From the NCBI GenBank assembly GCA_039193455.1, contig JBCCWO010000003.1, positions 124,001 to 188,000 of the forward strand: a stretch of DNA of 64,000 bases, in the 5' to 3' direction. This document shows positions 41,805 through 50,873 of this stretch, piece after piece. A program made the translations under genes and the position numbers. How positions within the stretch are numbered: position 1 is the first letter of the stretch; each line of letters starts with the position of its first letter. This DNA is from JBCBGF01 sp039193455. Lineage in GTDB: Bacteria > Pseudomonadota > Alphaproteobacteria > Rhodobacterales > Rhodobacteraceae. The notes under the pieces are model-generated. The model made no database searches, had not been told where the DNA came from, and saw only the letters and a list, made by a program, of their open reading frames with translations.

Positions 41805-42284
41805 ATGGCAGGCTCGGTCAACAAGGTGATCCTGGTGGGCAATCTGGGGCGCGACCCCGAGGTGCGCACGTTCCAGAACGGGGGCAAGGTGTGCAACCTG
41901 CGCATTGCCACGTCCGAGACCTGGAAGGATCGCAACACGGGCGAACGGCGCGAGCGTACCGAATGGCATTCGGTGGCGATCTTTTCCGAACCCTTGGCGC
42001 GGACGGCAGAGCAGTACTTGCGCAAGGGGTCGAAGGTTTACCTGGAAGGTCAGCTTGAGACCCGCAAATGGCAGGACCAGTCCGGCCAGGACCGCTATTC
42101 GACCGAGGTGGTGCTGCGGCCCTATACCTCGACCATGGTGATGCTCGACGGCCGCTCGGGCGGCGGCGGCGGTGACTATGGCGGCGGCGGTGGCGGCTAT
42201 GTCGAGGATCAGTCGCGCGGTGGCGGCGGCGGATATTCGAGCCCGGCGCCTGCGGCAGACCTGGACGACGAGATCCCGTTCTAG
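41805..42284 (+). CDS. ssb: Single-stranded DNA-binding protein
   Basis: A 159-residue SSB. The OB-fold begins SVNKVILVGNLGRDPEVRTF and contains RRERTEWHSVAIFSEPLART and KGSKVYLEGQLETRKWQDQ. A Gly-rich linker is followed by the acidic tip DLDDEIPF, which recruits repair and replication proteins. ATG at 41805 matches the family N terminus; an earlier in-frame start at 41709 is rejected. It diverges from a lytic transglycosylase and may be under weak SOS control. It is the likely main SSB. Confidence 0.96.
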   Translation: MAGSVNKVILVGNLGRDPEVRTFQNGGKVCNLRIATSETWKDRNTGERRERTEWHSVAIFSEPLARTAEQYLRKGSKVYLEGQLETRKWQDQSGQDRYSTEVVLRPYTSTMVMLDGRSGGGGGDYGGGGGGYVEDQSRGGGGGYSSPAPAADLDDEIPF

Positions 42285-42312
42285 GGCGGGGCGCCGTCTG
42301 GCGTTCGCCCTA

Positions 42313-42335
42313 CCCCCTCCCCAAGGGAGCTGGGG
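42313..42335. terminator. CCCC/GGGG stem-loop downstream of ssb
   Basis: The inner stem CTCCC-CAA-GGGAG (42317-42329) sits inside CCCC (42313-42316) and GGGG (42332-42335) with a two-base bulge. It begins 29 bases after the ssb stop and has no T-run. It is probably a weak terminator and resembles the element after pntB. Confidence 0.4.
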
Positions 42336-42464
42336 TGCGGGCAAACAACCCACGGGCGCGGCGGCCACACCTCTCAAGTCTTTGACAAAAAACACATGAC
42401 AGCCCGCGGGTAGCGGGCCAATGTGCCGCCATGTTCGGGCGGGGGCCCAAACAGGGTCACGCCC

Positions 42465-43862
42465 GTGAGCGCAACGGCTGAGTTCATCGACACCACCGCG
42501 GAGGACGCCCCGCGCCTGGACAGGCTGCGGGTGCTGACGCTGCTCGCCTCGATCTATTTCGCGATCTATTGGGGCAACATGTCCCCCGACCTGCCGGTCT
42601 CGACCGGGATTGCGATGGTCGCGCTGAGCCTTGCCGGCGTTCTGATGCCGGGGCGCACGGTGCTTTTGGCGCTGAATGCGGCGGCGTTTGTGGCGATGTA
42701 CCTTGTGCTGTCGCCCCAGCCGTCGAACAACCAGCTTACCGGGTTTTTCTTCAGCCTGATCTTCTTGACCGCCTATGCGCAAAAGGGCGGTCTGCTGGGC
42801 CAGCCCGCGGCGCGTGATGCGCTGTTTGACGCGGTGGCAGGGCCCGGGCGCTGGATCCTGGCGATCATGTATTTCTACGGGATCTACCACAAGATCAACG
42901 CAGACTTCCTGGACCCGCAGGTGAGTTGCGCGGTTGAGCTGTATCAGCTTTTGGCCTGGCGTGTGGGCCTCGCCGACTGGGGTGTCGGGCATTACGCGGC
43001 GATCTATGCGACCTTCGTCTTCGAAGGCATCGCGATGCTGGCGCTGTTCATGCACCGGATCAAATGGATTGGCTTTGCCATCGGCATTCCGTTCCACGTG
43101 ATCATCGGGTTCACTGGCTACCAGTTCTACATGGATTTCTCGACCATCGTGCTGGTGCTCTATTGCCTGTTCCTGCCGCGCCAGGGGGCGGAGGATCTGG
43201 TGGCCCGGCTGACCGAGCGGCTGGGCGGCCCGGCGCGGGCGGCGCTGATGGGGCGGGCAGTGCTGGTCTTTGCGGTGGGGGCCTATGCGACGGATCTGGC
43301 GCTGGCCCGCACCGTTGAGCCGAGCCTGTGGAGCTTTCAGCCCTTCTTTGCCGTCTATGCGGCGGCGTTCTATGCCTTTTGCCTCTGCGCGGTACCCTGG
43401 GGCGGTCAGGCGCGGCAGAGCTATTCCTGGAGCTGGGCGATGGTTTTGCCAGTGCTCTATCTGATCAACGGGTTCAGCCCGTATCTGGGGCTAAGGACCG
43501 AGAACGCGATTGCGATGTACAGCAATCTGCATGTCGAGGCGGGGCAGACCAACCACCTGATCCACGGGGTTTTACCTGGCACCGCGACCTATACGGATGA
43601 AGTGTTGCGGATCGTCGCGGTGGAGCGGGCGAGCGCCGAGGCGACGCGGGCGATTTTGCCGGGGCGCGATCTTGTGCGCTACGAGGTGGACCGGATGCTC
43701 GCGCAGGACCCCAACCTTGTGCTTGTGGTCGACGGGCCCGCGGGGCGGATGCGGACCGATGCGGGCTGGCAGAACACCTATGCCGAAACCCCCTGGATCC
43801 TGCGCAAGTACCTGTTGTTCAAGCCGGTCGATTTCGAGCGTCCGAAGGTCTGCACCCACTAA
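42465..43862 (+). CDS. HTTM-like polytopic membrane protein (vitamin-K-carboxylase-related)
   Basis: A roughly 465-residue protein with about nine to ten hydrophobic segments in the first 370 residues and a soluble tail. The segments IMYFYGIYHKINADFLDP and GHYAAIYATFVFEGIAML match the HTTM (horizontally transferred transmembrane) family related to gamma-glutamyl carboxylase, including a conserved HK pair. GTG at 42465 is chosen, with AGGG nine bases upstream; GTG at 42423 is possible. It converges with a DCC (DUF393) gene with a four-base overlap. HTTM and DCC genes are often paired, so a joint membrane redox role is likely but unproven. Confidence 0.75.
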   Translation: MSATAEFIDTTAEDAPRLDRLRVLTLLASIYFAIYWGNMSPDLPVSTGIAMVALSLAGVLMPGRTVLLALNAAAFVAMYLVLSPQPSNNQLTGFFFSLIFLTAYAQKGGLLGQPAARDALFDAVAGPGRWILAIMYFYGIYHKINADFLDPQVSCAVELYQLLAWRVGLADWGVGHYAAIYATFVFEGIAMLALFMHRIKWIGFAIGIPFHVIIGFTGYQFYMDFSTIVLVLYCLFLPRQGAEDLVARLTERLGGPARAALMGRAVLVFAVGAYATDLALARTVEPSLWSFQPFFAVYAAAFYAFCLCAVPWGGQARQSYSWSWAMVLPVLYLINGFSPYLGLRTENAIAMYSNLHVEAGQTNHLIHGVLPGTATYTDEVLRIVAVERASAEATRAILPGRDLVRYEVDRMLAQDPNLVLVVDGPAGRMRTDAGWQNTYAETPWILRKYLLFKPVDFERPKVCTH

Positions 43863-44245
43863 AGCTCAAGCGGTCTGCGCCCCAGCGCCCGCAACGTCAG
43901 GTTCCGCCCGGTCCGCAAGATCGGATAAAGGCCGCGCGACAGGCGTTCGGACCGGAAAATCGCAGCGTTGAGCTTGTTGAACACCCCCGAGGATGTGGAC
44001 AGCAGGGCCAGGCGGTGGATGCAGTCTTCGCCGAAATAGATGTCTTCGCCCGCGATCAGGGCCATGCCGTCATTCAGGTCATAGCCCCGTTCGGTCAATT
44101 CCCGCGCCAGCGGATGGCCGCTGCGCGCGTCGATCAACTCGACCGGGCCCACCGCCGCTTGCAGGCGCACCATGGCGACATAGCGCGCGCAGAACGGGCA
44201 GTCGCCGTCGTAGATGATTTTCAGGCCGTCGGACATCGCGGGCAT
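43859..44245 (-). CDS. DCC family thiol-disulfide oxidoreductase-like protein (DUF393)
   Basis: A protein of about 128 residues with the DCC signature IIYDGDCPFCARYVAMVRLQ near the N terminus, a thioredoxin-like active-site motif (DGDCPFC). The C-terminal part has a typical helical segment. The start at 44245 has AAGGGG just upstream; 44236 is also possible. It converges with the HTTM-like gene. DCC proteins are thought to be thiol-disulfide exchange partners for their membrane neighbours. The pair may act together, but the substrate is unknown. Confidence 0.84.
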   Translation of the reverse strand: MPAMSDGLKIIYDGDCPFCARYVAMVRLQAAVGPVELIDARSGHPLARELTERGYDLNDGMALIAGEDIYFGEDCIHRLALLSTSSGVFNKLNAAIFRSERLSRGLYPILRTGRNLTLRALGRRPLEL

Positions 44246-44326
44246 TGGCCCCTTGGGTAATCTTGCATGAGATATAGGGTGCAAGGCGCGGAATTGCTCG
44301 CTTTTTTGCGCATCCAGCGGCGCAGG

Positions 44327-45442
44327 CTAGCCGCGCGCGCGCAAAGCCTCGCCCAGGACGGTGCGCACCACGTCGCGGTCCACATCGTCGGCGACAAAGG
44401 CCTGCCCGATCCCGCGGGCGAGGATGAAGCGCAGGCGCCCGTCGATCACCTTCTTGTCCTGGCCCATCAAATCCAAAAGACCGTCCGCATCGGGCAGATC
44501 GCCGGGGATGTCGGCGAGATCGGTCTTCATCCCCATGGCGGCCAGATGGGCGCGCACGCGGCTCGGCTCTTCCTGCGCGCACAGCCCAAGCCGGGCGGAT
44601 GTTTCAAACGCCAGCGCGCAGCCGACGGCGACACCTTCCCCGTGCAGCAGACGGTCCGAGTACCCGGTTGCGGCCTCAAGCGCGTGGCAGAACGTGTGGC
44701 CAAGGTTCAAGAGCGCGCGGTCGCCCTCTTCCGTCTCGTCGCGGGCGACGATGTCGGCCTTCATTTCGACCGATCGGCGCACGGCGTAAATGCGCGCGTC
44801 GGTGTCGCCCGCCGCGATGGCGGGGCCGTTGGTTTCAAGCCAGGCAAAGAAGGCGGCATCGCCCAGAAGACCGTATTTCACCACCTCGCCATAACCCGCG
44901 CGAAGATCGCGGGGCGTCAGGCTGTCGAGCACACCGATATCGGCCAGAACCAGCGCGGGCTGGTGGAACGCGCCGATGAGGTTCTTGCCCTGCGGGGCGT
45001 TGATGCCGGTCTTGCCGCCCACCGAGCTGTCGACCTGGGCCAGAAGCGAGGTGGGGATCTGCACAAAACGCACCCCGCGGCGCAGGACGGCGGCGGCAAA
45101 ACCCGCGAGATCGCCAATCACCCCGCCGCCAAGCGCGATCACAACGTCGCGGCGTTCGATCCGTTCGGACAAGAGCCATTCGACCGCGCGCGAGAACTGC
45201 GGCCAGCCCTTGGTTGCCTCGCCGGGTGGGAGCGCAAGCGCCGAATGCGTGATCCCGGCGGCTTCAAGAGCGGCCTGCAAGGCGGGCAGATGGTGCGCGG
45301 CGACGGTTTCGTCGGTGAGGATCGCGACGCGGGGGCGGGCCAGCAGCGGTGCAATGGCGGTGCCCGCCGTGGCGATGAGCCCCGTGCCCACATTTACATC
45401 ATAGGATCGCGCCCCAAGCGCGACGCGCACCGTATCTGTCAT
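44327..45442 (-). CDS. aroB: 3-dehydroquinate synthase
   Basis: A 371-residue enzyme converting DAHP to 3-dehydroquinate, step two of the shikimate pathway. Family features include VVIALGGGVIGDLAGFAAAV, VQIPTSLLAQVDSSVGGKTG and GLLGDAAFFAWLETNG in order; NAD+ and a divalent metal are needed. The start at 45442 overlaps the aroK stop by four bases (ATGA), so aroK-aroB is a translationally coupled operon. Downstream reading frames in other phases are not genes. The assignment is firm. Confidence 0.96.
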   Translation of the reverse strand: MTDTVRVALGARSYDVNVGTGLIATAGTAIAPLLARPRVAILTDETVAAHHLPALQAALEAAGITHSALALPPGEATKGWPQFSRAVEWLLSERIERRDVVIALGGGVIGDLAGFAAAVLRRGVRFVQIPTSLLAQVDSSVGGKTGINAPQGKNLIGAFHQPALVLADIGVLDSLTPRDLRAGYGEVVKYGLLGDAAFFAWLETNGPAIAAGDTDARIYAVRRSVEMKADIVARDETEEGDRALLNLGHTFCHALEAATGYSDRLLHGEGVAVGCALAFETSARLGLCAQEEPSRVRAHLAAMGMKTDLADIPGDLPDADGLLDLMGQDKKVIDGRLRFILARGIGQAFVADDVDRDVVRTVLGEALRARG

Positions 45443-45990
45443 ATCTCCTCCAACGCGAGCACGTCGGGCCGCGCGCGCAAGGCCGCGATCACGCGGTCGG
45501 TCATTTCCGAAATCGACAGCCCGGCCTTCGCCTCGACCGCGATATCGGCCTGCGCATAAAGCGGGGTGCGCACGCGGAAAATCTCGGCCAGTGTCGCGCG
45601 CGGATCCGTGGTGCGCAGCAGCGGGCGTGTGTCCTTGTGCCGGACCCGTGTCCACAACAATTCGAGATCGGCCTTGAGCCAGAGCGAAATGCCCATTTTC
45701 GAGATCATCTGGCGGTTCTCGGCGCTCAGAAACGCGCCGCCGCCGGTGGACAGAACACCCGGCGGGCCGCCCAAGAGCCGGGCGATCACCTGTGTTTCCT
45801 TCGCGCGAAAGAACGCCTCGCCATCGCGGTCGAAAATCTCGGCGATCGAGGCATTGGCCGCCTCGACGATGGCGGCGTCGCTGTCCAGAAACGGCACGTC
45901 CAGCCGCCGCGCCAGCGCCTGACCGATCGCGGTCTTGCCCGCGCCCATCATGCCGACCATCACAACCGTCTTGTTCAGCCGAAAAGCCAC
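45439..45990 (-). CDS. aroK: Shikimate kinase
   Basis: A 183-residue nucleoside-monophosphate-kinase-fold enzyme that phosphorylates shikimate with ATP. The P-loop is VGMMGAGKTAIGQALARRL, and substrate-binding segments are FLDSDAAIVEAANASIAEIF and LSTGGGAFLSAENR, with the lid RHKDTRPLLRTTDP. It starts the aroK-aroB operon and diverges from a small membrane-protein gene 151 bases away. Length and motifs are normal. Confidence 0.95.
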   Translation of the reverse strand: MAFRLNKTVVMVGMMGAGKTAIGQALARRLDVPFLDSDAAIVEAANASIAEIFDRDGEAFFRAKETQVIARLLGGPPGVLSTGGGAFLSAENRQMISKMGISLWLKADLELLWTRVRHKDTRPLLRTTDPRATLAEIFRVRTPLYAQADIAVEAKAGLSISEMTDRVIAALRARPDVLALEEI

Positions 45991-46141
45991 GCGCGCCCGT
46001 ACCTCAAATGCGGATTTCCGCCTGAATGGCGTGATATTGCCGGAAAGACCATATATAATCGCGGCAAATCACCGCCGACAGATGCGGACCGCCCGGGTGA
46101 CCGGGCAGGATAGGACCCGAGGCAGAAAAGGCGCGCGCGAA

Positions 46142-46276
46142 ATGGGGCGTTTCACTAAATTCCTGTTATTCCTTATCGTTTTGGCGATCCTGGCCTTTAT
46201 CGGCTATGCGTATTTTGGCGATCTGAGCCCCGAGCAAGAGGATATCTCGACCCCGGTGGAGCTTGATGCGGGCTAG
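46142..46276 (+). CDS. Small single-pass membrane protein
   Basis: A 44-residue protein: a short basic N terminus, one hydrophobic segment (FTKFLLFLIVLAILAFIGYA), then an acidic periplasmic tail rich in Glu and Asp (SPEQEDISTPVELDAG). The start at 46142 is chosen because it begins directly before the segment. It overlaps the following gene by 11 bases, so the two are co-translated. Homologous tiny proteins sit in the same aroK-xerD neighbourhood in related bacteria. The function is unknown. Confidence 0.7.
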   Translation: MGRFTKFLLFLIVLAILAFIGYAYFGDLSPEQEDISTPVELDAG

Positions 46277-47789
46277 GCTGCTCCCTCTGGTTCTGGCGGC
46301 GGCCTGGGCCGCGCCCGCCCTGGCGGAGGCGCCGCTGTCGGCAATCGACTGGTTGTCGGACAGCATTGCGGCCCCGCCCGAGGGCCCGTTTGCCCCCGGC
46401 GACGACACGGCGACCAACGCGGCAGTAGGCCGGATCGACGTGCAACCGCTGGGCAAGCCGGTGGGGGACGCGGTGGGGCTGTTGCCGCCGTCGGCGACCG
46501 GGTTGCCGCGCGATCTGTGGCGCGCCTCGACCACGGACGAGATCATGGCGCGGCTGAATGCCGTGCCGCCCGATCCCTTGCCCAGCCTCAGGCGGCTCTT
46601 CACGGCGTTGCTCTTGGCCGAGGCGAACCCGCCGATCGACAGCGGCGATGACGACCGGCTGCTTTTGGCGCGGGTTGACCGGCTGTTGCGGATGGGCGCG
46701 CTGGAGCGGGCGGAGGCCTTGCTGGACCGCGCCGGGCCCGAGACGCCCGAACGCTTTCGGCGCTATTTCGACGTCGCGCTGCTGCGCGGGGGCGAGACGC
46801 AGGCCTGCGCGCGGATGCGGGCACGGCCCGAGATTTCGCCCACCTACCCTGCGCGGATCTTTTGCCTGGCGCGCGGCGGCGATTGGGCCGCTGCCGCCGT
46901 GACGCTTGAGACGGCGGAGGCGCTGGGCATCCTGACCCCGGCGGAAGACCGGCTGCTGGTGCGTTTTCTGGAGCCTTAACTGGCCGATGAGGTCGCCGCC
47001 GACACCTGGCGCGCGCCTTCGCCCCTGATTTTCCGGATGCTCGAGGCAGTGGGCGAACCCGTGCCCACGGGCCCCCTGCCCCTCGCCTATGCCTGGGCCG
47101 ATCTGCGCCCGAACCTGGGATGGAAGGCGCAGCTCGCCGCGGGGGAGCGGTTGGCCCGCCACGGCGCGTTGCCCGCGAACCGGCTGGCCGGGCTGTACCT
47201 GCGGCAGCGCCCTTCGGCCTCGGGCGGGGTCTGGGAACGCGTCGCGGCGGTGCAGACGTTGCAGCGCGATCTCGTGGCCAACGATGTCGACGCGGTGTCG
47301 CAAGACCTGCCCGCCGTCTGGGCGGCGATGAAGGCGGCCGGGCTTGGCCCCGCCTTTGCCGAGCAATACGGGGCCGAACTTGCGCGGCTGCCGCTGACCG
47401 GCGATGCCGCGCGGCTCGCCTTTGAGATCGGGCTTCTGTCGCCCTCGTTCCAGACCGTGGCGGCGTTTTCGTCACCCGACGACCCCCGCGGGCGGTTTCT
47501 GTCGGCGGTGGCGCGTGGCGTGCCCGATCAGGCGACGGCGCTGACCCCGCTGGGCGCGGCGGTGCGTGCCGGTTTTCTGGCCGAGGCGCCGCCCCCGCAC
47601 CTGCAACGCCTGATCCGCGACAGCGGCGCAGGCATCGCGGTGCTGCGCGCGATCACGCTGTTTTCCGAGGGCGCCGATGGCGACCCCGACGGGGTGAGCG
47701 ATGCAATTGCCGTTCTGCGCGCGCTGGGCCTTGACCGTGTGGCCCGGCAGGCGGCGCTTGAGCTGTTGATCGGGGCGCACCAGACGTGA
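46266..47789 (+). pseudogene. Hypothetical exported protein split by an in-frame stop
   Basis: The first part (46266-46979, about 237 residues) starts with a signal peptide (LLPLVLAAAWAAPALAE). It consists of Ala/Leu-rich helical repeats that resemble TPR-like hairpins. A TAA at 46977-46979 follows EP in RFLEP. The same frame then continues open to 47789 for about 270 codons with the same composition, ending LLIGAHQT at the TGA that overlaps xerD. Related bacteria carry one long protein at this position, and the junction reads PEL in that family from memory, so a GAA-to-TAA change would explain it. The 3' part has an internal ATG at 47037 but no clear ribosome site. The function is unknown. 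Confidence 0.7.
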
Positions 47790-48685
47790 CGCCCGCGCGC
47801 GCGATTGCCACCTTTCTTGAGGCGCAGGCCGCCGAACGCGATGCGGCGGCAAACACGCAGGCGGCCTATGCGCGCGATCTGAAGGACTATGCCGATTGGC
47901 TGGGGCGCGATCTTTTGGCCGCGGCGCGCAGCGATATCGAGGGCTATCTGGCGGATTGTGATGCGCGGGGGCTGGCGACATCAACCCGGGCGCGGCGGCT
48001 GTCGTCAATCCGGCAGTTCTACCGGTTTGCGGTGGAAGAAGGCTGGCGCAGCGACGACCCGGCGGTGCAGTTGACCGGACCGGGGCAGACCAAGCGCCTG
48101 CCGAAGACGCTGAGTACCGAAGAGGTGGAGGCGTTGCTCACCGCTGCGCGCACCCATGGGCGCGCAGGCGACCGGTTGCGCAACACCTGCCTGATGGAGC
48201 TGCTTTACGCCACGGGCATGCGGGTGAGTGAGCTTGTGGGCCTGCCGGTTGCGGCGGCGCGGGGCGATCCGCGCATGCTCTTGGTGCGCGGCAAGGGCGG
48301 GAAAGAGCGGTTGGTGCCCCTGTCCCCGCCCGCGCGCGAAGCCCTGGCCGCCTGGCTGGCCGAGCGGGATGCGCGGGCCGAGGGCAAACCCGCCTCGGCC
48401 TTCCTGTTCCCGTCGCATGGCAAGGCGGGGCACATGACGCGGCACAGGTTCTACCTGCTGATCAAGGAGTTGGCGGTGGCCGCGGGGGTCAGCCCCGCCA
48501 AGGTCACGCCCCACACCCTGCGCCATGCGTTCGCCACGCATCTCTTGGCAGGCGGCGCGGATCTGCGCGCGATCCAGGTGATGCTGGGGCATGCGGATGT
48601 GGCCACGACCGAGATCTACACGCATGTGCTGGAAGACCGCCTGCGGGAGCTGGTGCTGGAGCATCATCCGCTGGCGAAGGGGTAG
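47786..48685 (+). CDS. xerD: Site-specific tyrosine recombinase XerD
   Basis: A 299-residue tyrosine recombinase for chromosome dimer resolution at dif, acting with XerC. The N-terminal SAM-like core-binding domain begins FLEAQAAERDAAANTQAAYA. The catalytic set is complete: R146 (GMRVSEL), K170 (RGKGGKERL), H243 and R246 (PHTLRHAFATHL), H269 (LGHADV) and Y278 (IYTHV). GTG at 47786 overlaps the stop of the preceding gene (GTGA), so it is translated with it. The conserved chromosomal setting next to aroK-aroB argues against a mobile integrase. Confidence 0.93.
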   Translation: MTPARAIATFLEAQAAERDAAANTQAAYARDLKDYADWLGRDLLAAARSDIEGYLADCDARGLATSTRARRLSSIRQFYRFAVEEGWRSDDPAVQLTGPGQTKRLPKTLSTEEVEALLTAARTHGRAGDRLRNTCLMELLYATGMRVSELVGLPVAAARGDPRMLLVRGKGGKERLVPLSPPAREALAAWLAERDARAEGKPASAFLFPSHGKAGHMTRHRFYLLIKELAVAAGVSPAKVTPHTLRHAFATHLLAGGADLRAIQVMLGHADVATTEIYTHVLEDRLRELVLEHHPLAKG

Positions 48686-48691
48686 CGCGGC

Positions 48692-49378
48692 TCAAATCCC
48701 GCCGCACACTTCCATCCGGCGGTAGAACGTCGCCAGCGACTTGTCGCGCTCGGGCGGAAAGCGCGTGCCTTCGCGGATTGCCTCGATCCGGTCGACGCGG
48801 AACATGCGGAAATCGGTCCGCAGCTCGCACCACGTGACCAGCGTCCAGACCTTGCCCCAGAACCACAGGCCCAAGGGGCGCACGGTGCGGGTGGTCGCGG
48901 CCGCATCCTTATCGCGATAGTCGATCTCAAGCCGCATGCGGGCCTCGGCCGCGGCTTCAAGCCGGTCAAGACGGGCGCGCAGGTCATCCGACATGTCCCA
49001 CCCCATGGCATAGATCGGCACGGCGCGGGCCCGGTCGCGCGCGTCGTCGGGCAGGACTGCCTCGATCTTGACCAGGGCCTCTTCGGCGCCCTGCGCCATC
49101 GCGGCCCCGCCCCAGGCCTTCAGCATCCGTGCCCCGGCGACAAGCGCCACGATCTCATCCCGGGTGAACATCAGAGGCGGCACGTCATAGCCTTCGTCCA
49201 TCACATAGCCCACACCCGCCTCGCCATCGATGGGCACGCCGGTGGCTTGCAGCGTGGCGATGTCGCGGTAGATCGTGCGCTCGGACACTTCGAGCCGGTC
49301 GGCCAGCACATGGGCCGTGGTGAGCCGACCGCCGCGGAGATACTGGACGATCTGCAACAGGCGGTCGGCGCGGCGCAT
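48692..49378 (-). CDS. YafY-like HTH/WYL-domain transcriptional regulator
   Basis: A 228-residue regulator. An N-terminal winged helix (RLLQIVQYLRGGRLTTAHVL, ADRLEVSERTIYRDIATL) of the HTH_11/DeoR-like type is followed by a WYL ligand-sensing domain whose core strand reads RPLGLWFWGKVWTLVTWCEL. It starts immediately after the VOC protein gene with a one-base overlap, so both form an operon. It probably senses a small molecule or nucleic acid ligand. The targets are unknown. Confidence 0.86.
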   Translation of the reverse strand: MRRADRLLQIVQYLRGGRLTTAHVLADRLEVSERTIYRDIATLQATGVPIDGEAGVGYVMDEGYDVPPLMFTRDEIVALVAGARMLKAWGGAAMAQGAEEALVKIEAVLPDDARDRARAVPIYAMGWDMSDDLRARLDRLEAAAEARMRLEIDYRDKDAAATTRTVRPLGLWFWGKVWTLVTWCELRTDFRMFRVDRIEAIREGTRFPPERDKSLATFYRRMEVCGGI

Positions 49379-49758
49379 CAGGGCGCGCCTTCGAAAAAGC
49401 CGATGGAGTTGCCGAACGGGTCCTTGCAGTAGACGAAGCGGCCCGCCGGGATCGCGACGGGCTCGCTCAACACCTGACCGCCCGCATCCCAGACCCGTGC
49501 CACGACCTCTTCCAACGTGCCCTCAGCGGCGAGGTGGATCGTCGGCCCTTCGCCATCCTTGGCAGGAGTGCCCGGATAGATATGACCCGCGACGCCGGTG
49601 TCGGGATCGGCGGGCTTGAACACGGCCATGGGGGTCGGGCCGGAGGTGTCGATGGTCAGCGAAGCCCCTGTCACACGGGCATAAAACGCAATCGCACGAT
49701 CCATGTCGGTCACCGGGATCTCGGCCCAGACGGTAAAGTTTTGGGGTTGGTAGGTCAT
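49378..49758 (-). CDS. VOC family protein (glyoxalase/bleomycin-resistance fold)
   Basis: A 126-residue vicinal-oxygen-chelate protein with two beta-alpha-beta-beta-beta modules. It begins FTVWAEIPVTDMDRAIAFYA, and the second half contains GHIYPGTPAKDGEGPTIHL and DPFGNSIGFFEG, a typical metal-ligand end. AAGGACA precedes the ATG at 49758. The WYL-type regulator follows with a one-base overlap. Such pairs are common and the enzymatic role is rarely known. Confidence 0.87.
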   Translation of the reverse strand: MTYQPQNFTVWAEIPVTDMDRAIAFYARVTGASLTIDTSGPTPMAVFKPADPDTGVAGHIYPGTPAKDGEGPTIHLAAEGTLEEVVARVWDAGGQVLSEPVAIPAGRFVYCKDPFGNSIGFFEGAP

Positions 49759-49822
49759 GGCATTGTCCTTGGCAGAATACGGGTTAAGGACGGTATTGCA
49801 CAGGGCTCCTGACAGCGTTCTG

Positions 49823-50695
49823 TCAGGAGGTTGCTGGGGCTATGCCTGCCCTTGCGCGTTTCAGCGTCGCGGACGCAAGTTGATCTGCAACATGGGGCGC
49901 GAGGTGAAGGTGCAGGTCGGGATCGCAAAGTTCGACTTCGGTACAGATAAACCTGTCACCGCGCATCACACCGTCGACCCGACCACACAGCGGTGACCCC
50001 ACAAACGCCATGATGCGTTCGGCGGCATCCCTCGCGGCTTGCGGCGGCTCTAGCACATCAATGGTCGGCCAAAAGCGCCCATTTATGCGGAACTCGCCTT
50101 CGCGCGGCGTGGCGCGAATGGCAAGTGCCACGGTGCCTTCGATACATGTCACTTTCCACTCGCCATCCGCGATCTCGGGTAGAAACTCCTGCGTCATCAA
50201 AGGGCGGCCGGGGATGGTGACGTCGAGCTGCTTCAATGTGTCCGGGAACCCGGCTTTGCTCGTGACCGCGACGCCCACGCCGTCGCCTCCAAAAGCGGGC
50301 TTAAGAACGATCTGATCGCCTGCAAATTCGGCCAAGGCGGCACGCCATCTGTCACGGTTCAAACGCACGGTCTGCGGTGTGTCGACGCCGGCAGCCTCAA
50401 ACTCCACAAGCGTGCGCTTGTCATTGTTCCAGATCGGCAGCCATGGGGCCGGCTCGACGTTCGCCCCGAGCGCTGCGATCCGCATGAGCCAAGCCGCGAA
50501 GCCGCCGGGATCGGCCTGATAGTCCCACGTCTGGCGCAGAACGATGAGGTCTTGGGCAAGAAACTCATCGAAGGGGCTATTGTTCCATCGCAGAACCGAA
50601 ACGTCTGCCCCTTGCGCGGCAAGACTGTCGCGGTAGCAGGTGTTCGAGGGCGAGAGGTCTGGCTGGGCCGCGCAGGCAGCGATGGCGATCTTCAT
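49823..50695 (-). CDS. ATP-grasp family protein
   Basis: A 290-residue protein with an ATP-grasp pattern: a preATP-grasp part with AQDLIVLRQTWDYQADPGG, then the central domain with NDKRTLVEFEAAGVDTPQTV and the ATP-binding lysine strand IVLKPAFGGDGVGVAV, and TQEFLPEIADGEWKV and EVELCDPDLHL near the metal-binding end. It resembles glutathione-synthetase/RimK-type ligases, which join a carboxylate to an amine. The gene is AT-richer than pepN and its neighbours and stands alone, so it may be acquired. The substrate is unknown. Confidence 0.82.
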   Translation of the reverse strand: MKIAIAACAAQPDLSPSNTCYRDSLAAQGADVSVLRWNNSPFDEFLAQDLIVLRQTWDYQADPGGFAAWLMRIAALGANVEPAPWLPIWNNDKRTLVEFEAAGVDTPQTVRLNRDRWRAALAEFAGDQIVLKPAFGGDGVGVAVTSKAGFPDTLKQLDVTIPGRPLMTQEFLPEIADGEWKVTCIEGTVALAIRATPREGEFRINGRFWPTIDVLEPPQAARDAAERIMAFVGSPLCGRVDGVMRGDRFICTEVELCDPDLHLHLAPHVADQLASATLKRARAGIAPATS

Positions 50696-50873
50696 GCCGC
50701 TTTGTCACAGGTTCCGGACTGCTGCGCGAGCAGTTTCGAGGTGGTGTGGTCGGGTAACGTGCGCTGCGCCCCCTCCCTCGCTCGCTGTCCAAGGGCACCG
50801 CGAAAAGGGGACCACTTGCACCCCAGCGCCCTTGGGCTACACCTTGGCCGGTCAACCACACCGGAGCCCCCGC

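Noticed and set aside
47037..47789. Independent 250-residue gene before xerD
   Set aside because: Its frame continues that of the preceding gene across one TAA, and no ribosome site precedes the ATG at 47037, so the two were treated as one interrupted gene.
47786..48685. Phage or island integrase
   Set aside because: The full XerD motif set and the aroK-aroB neighbourhood fit the housekeeping recombinase; no attachment-site repeats or tRNA were found.
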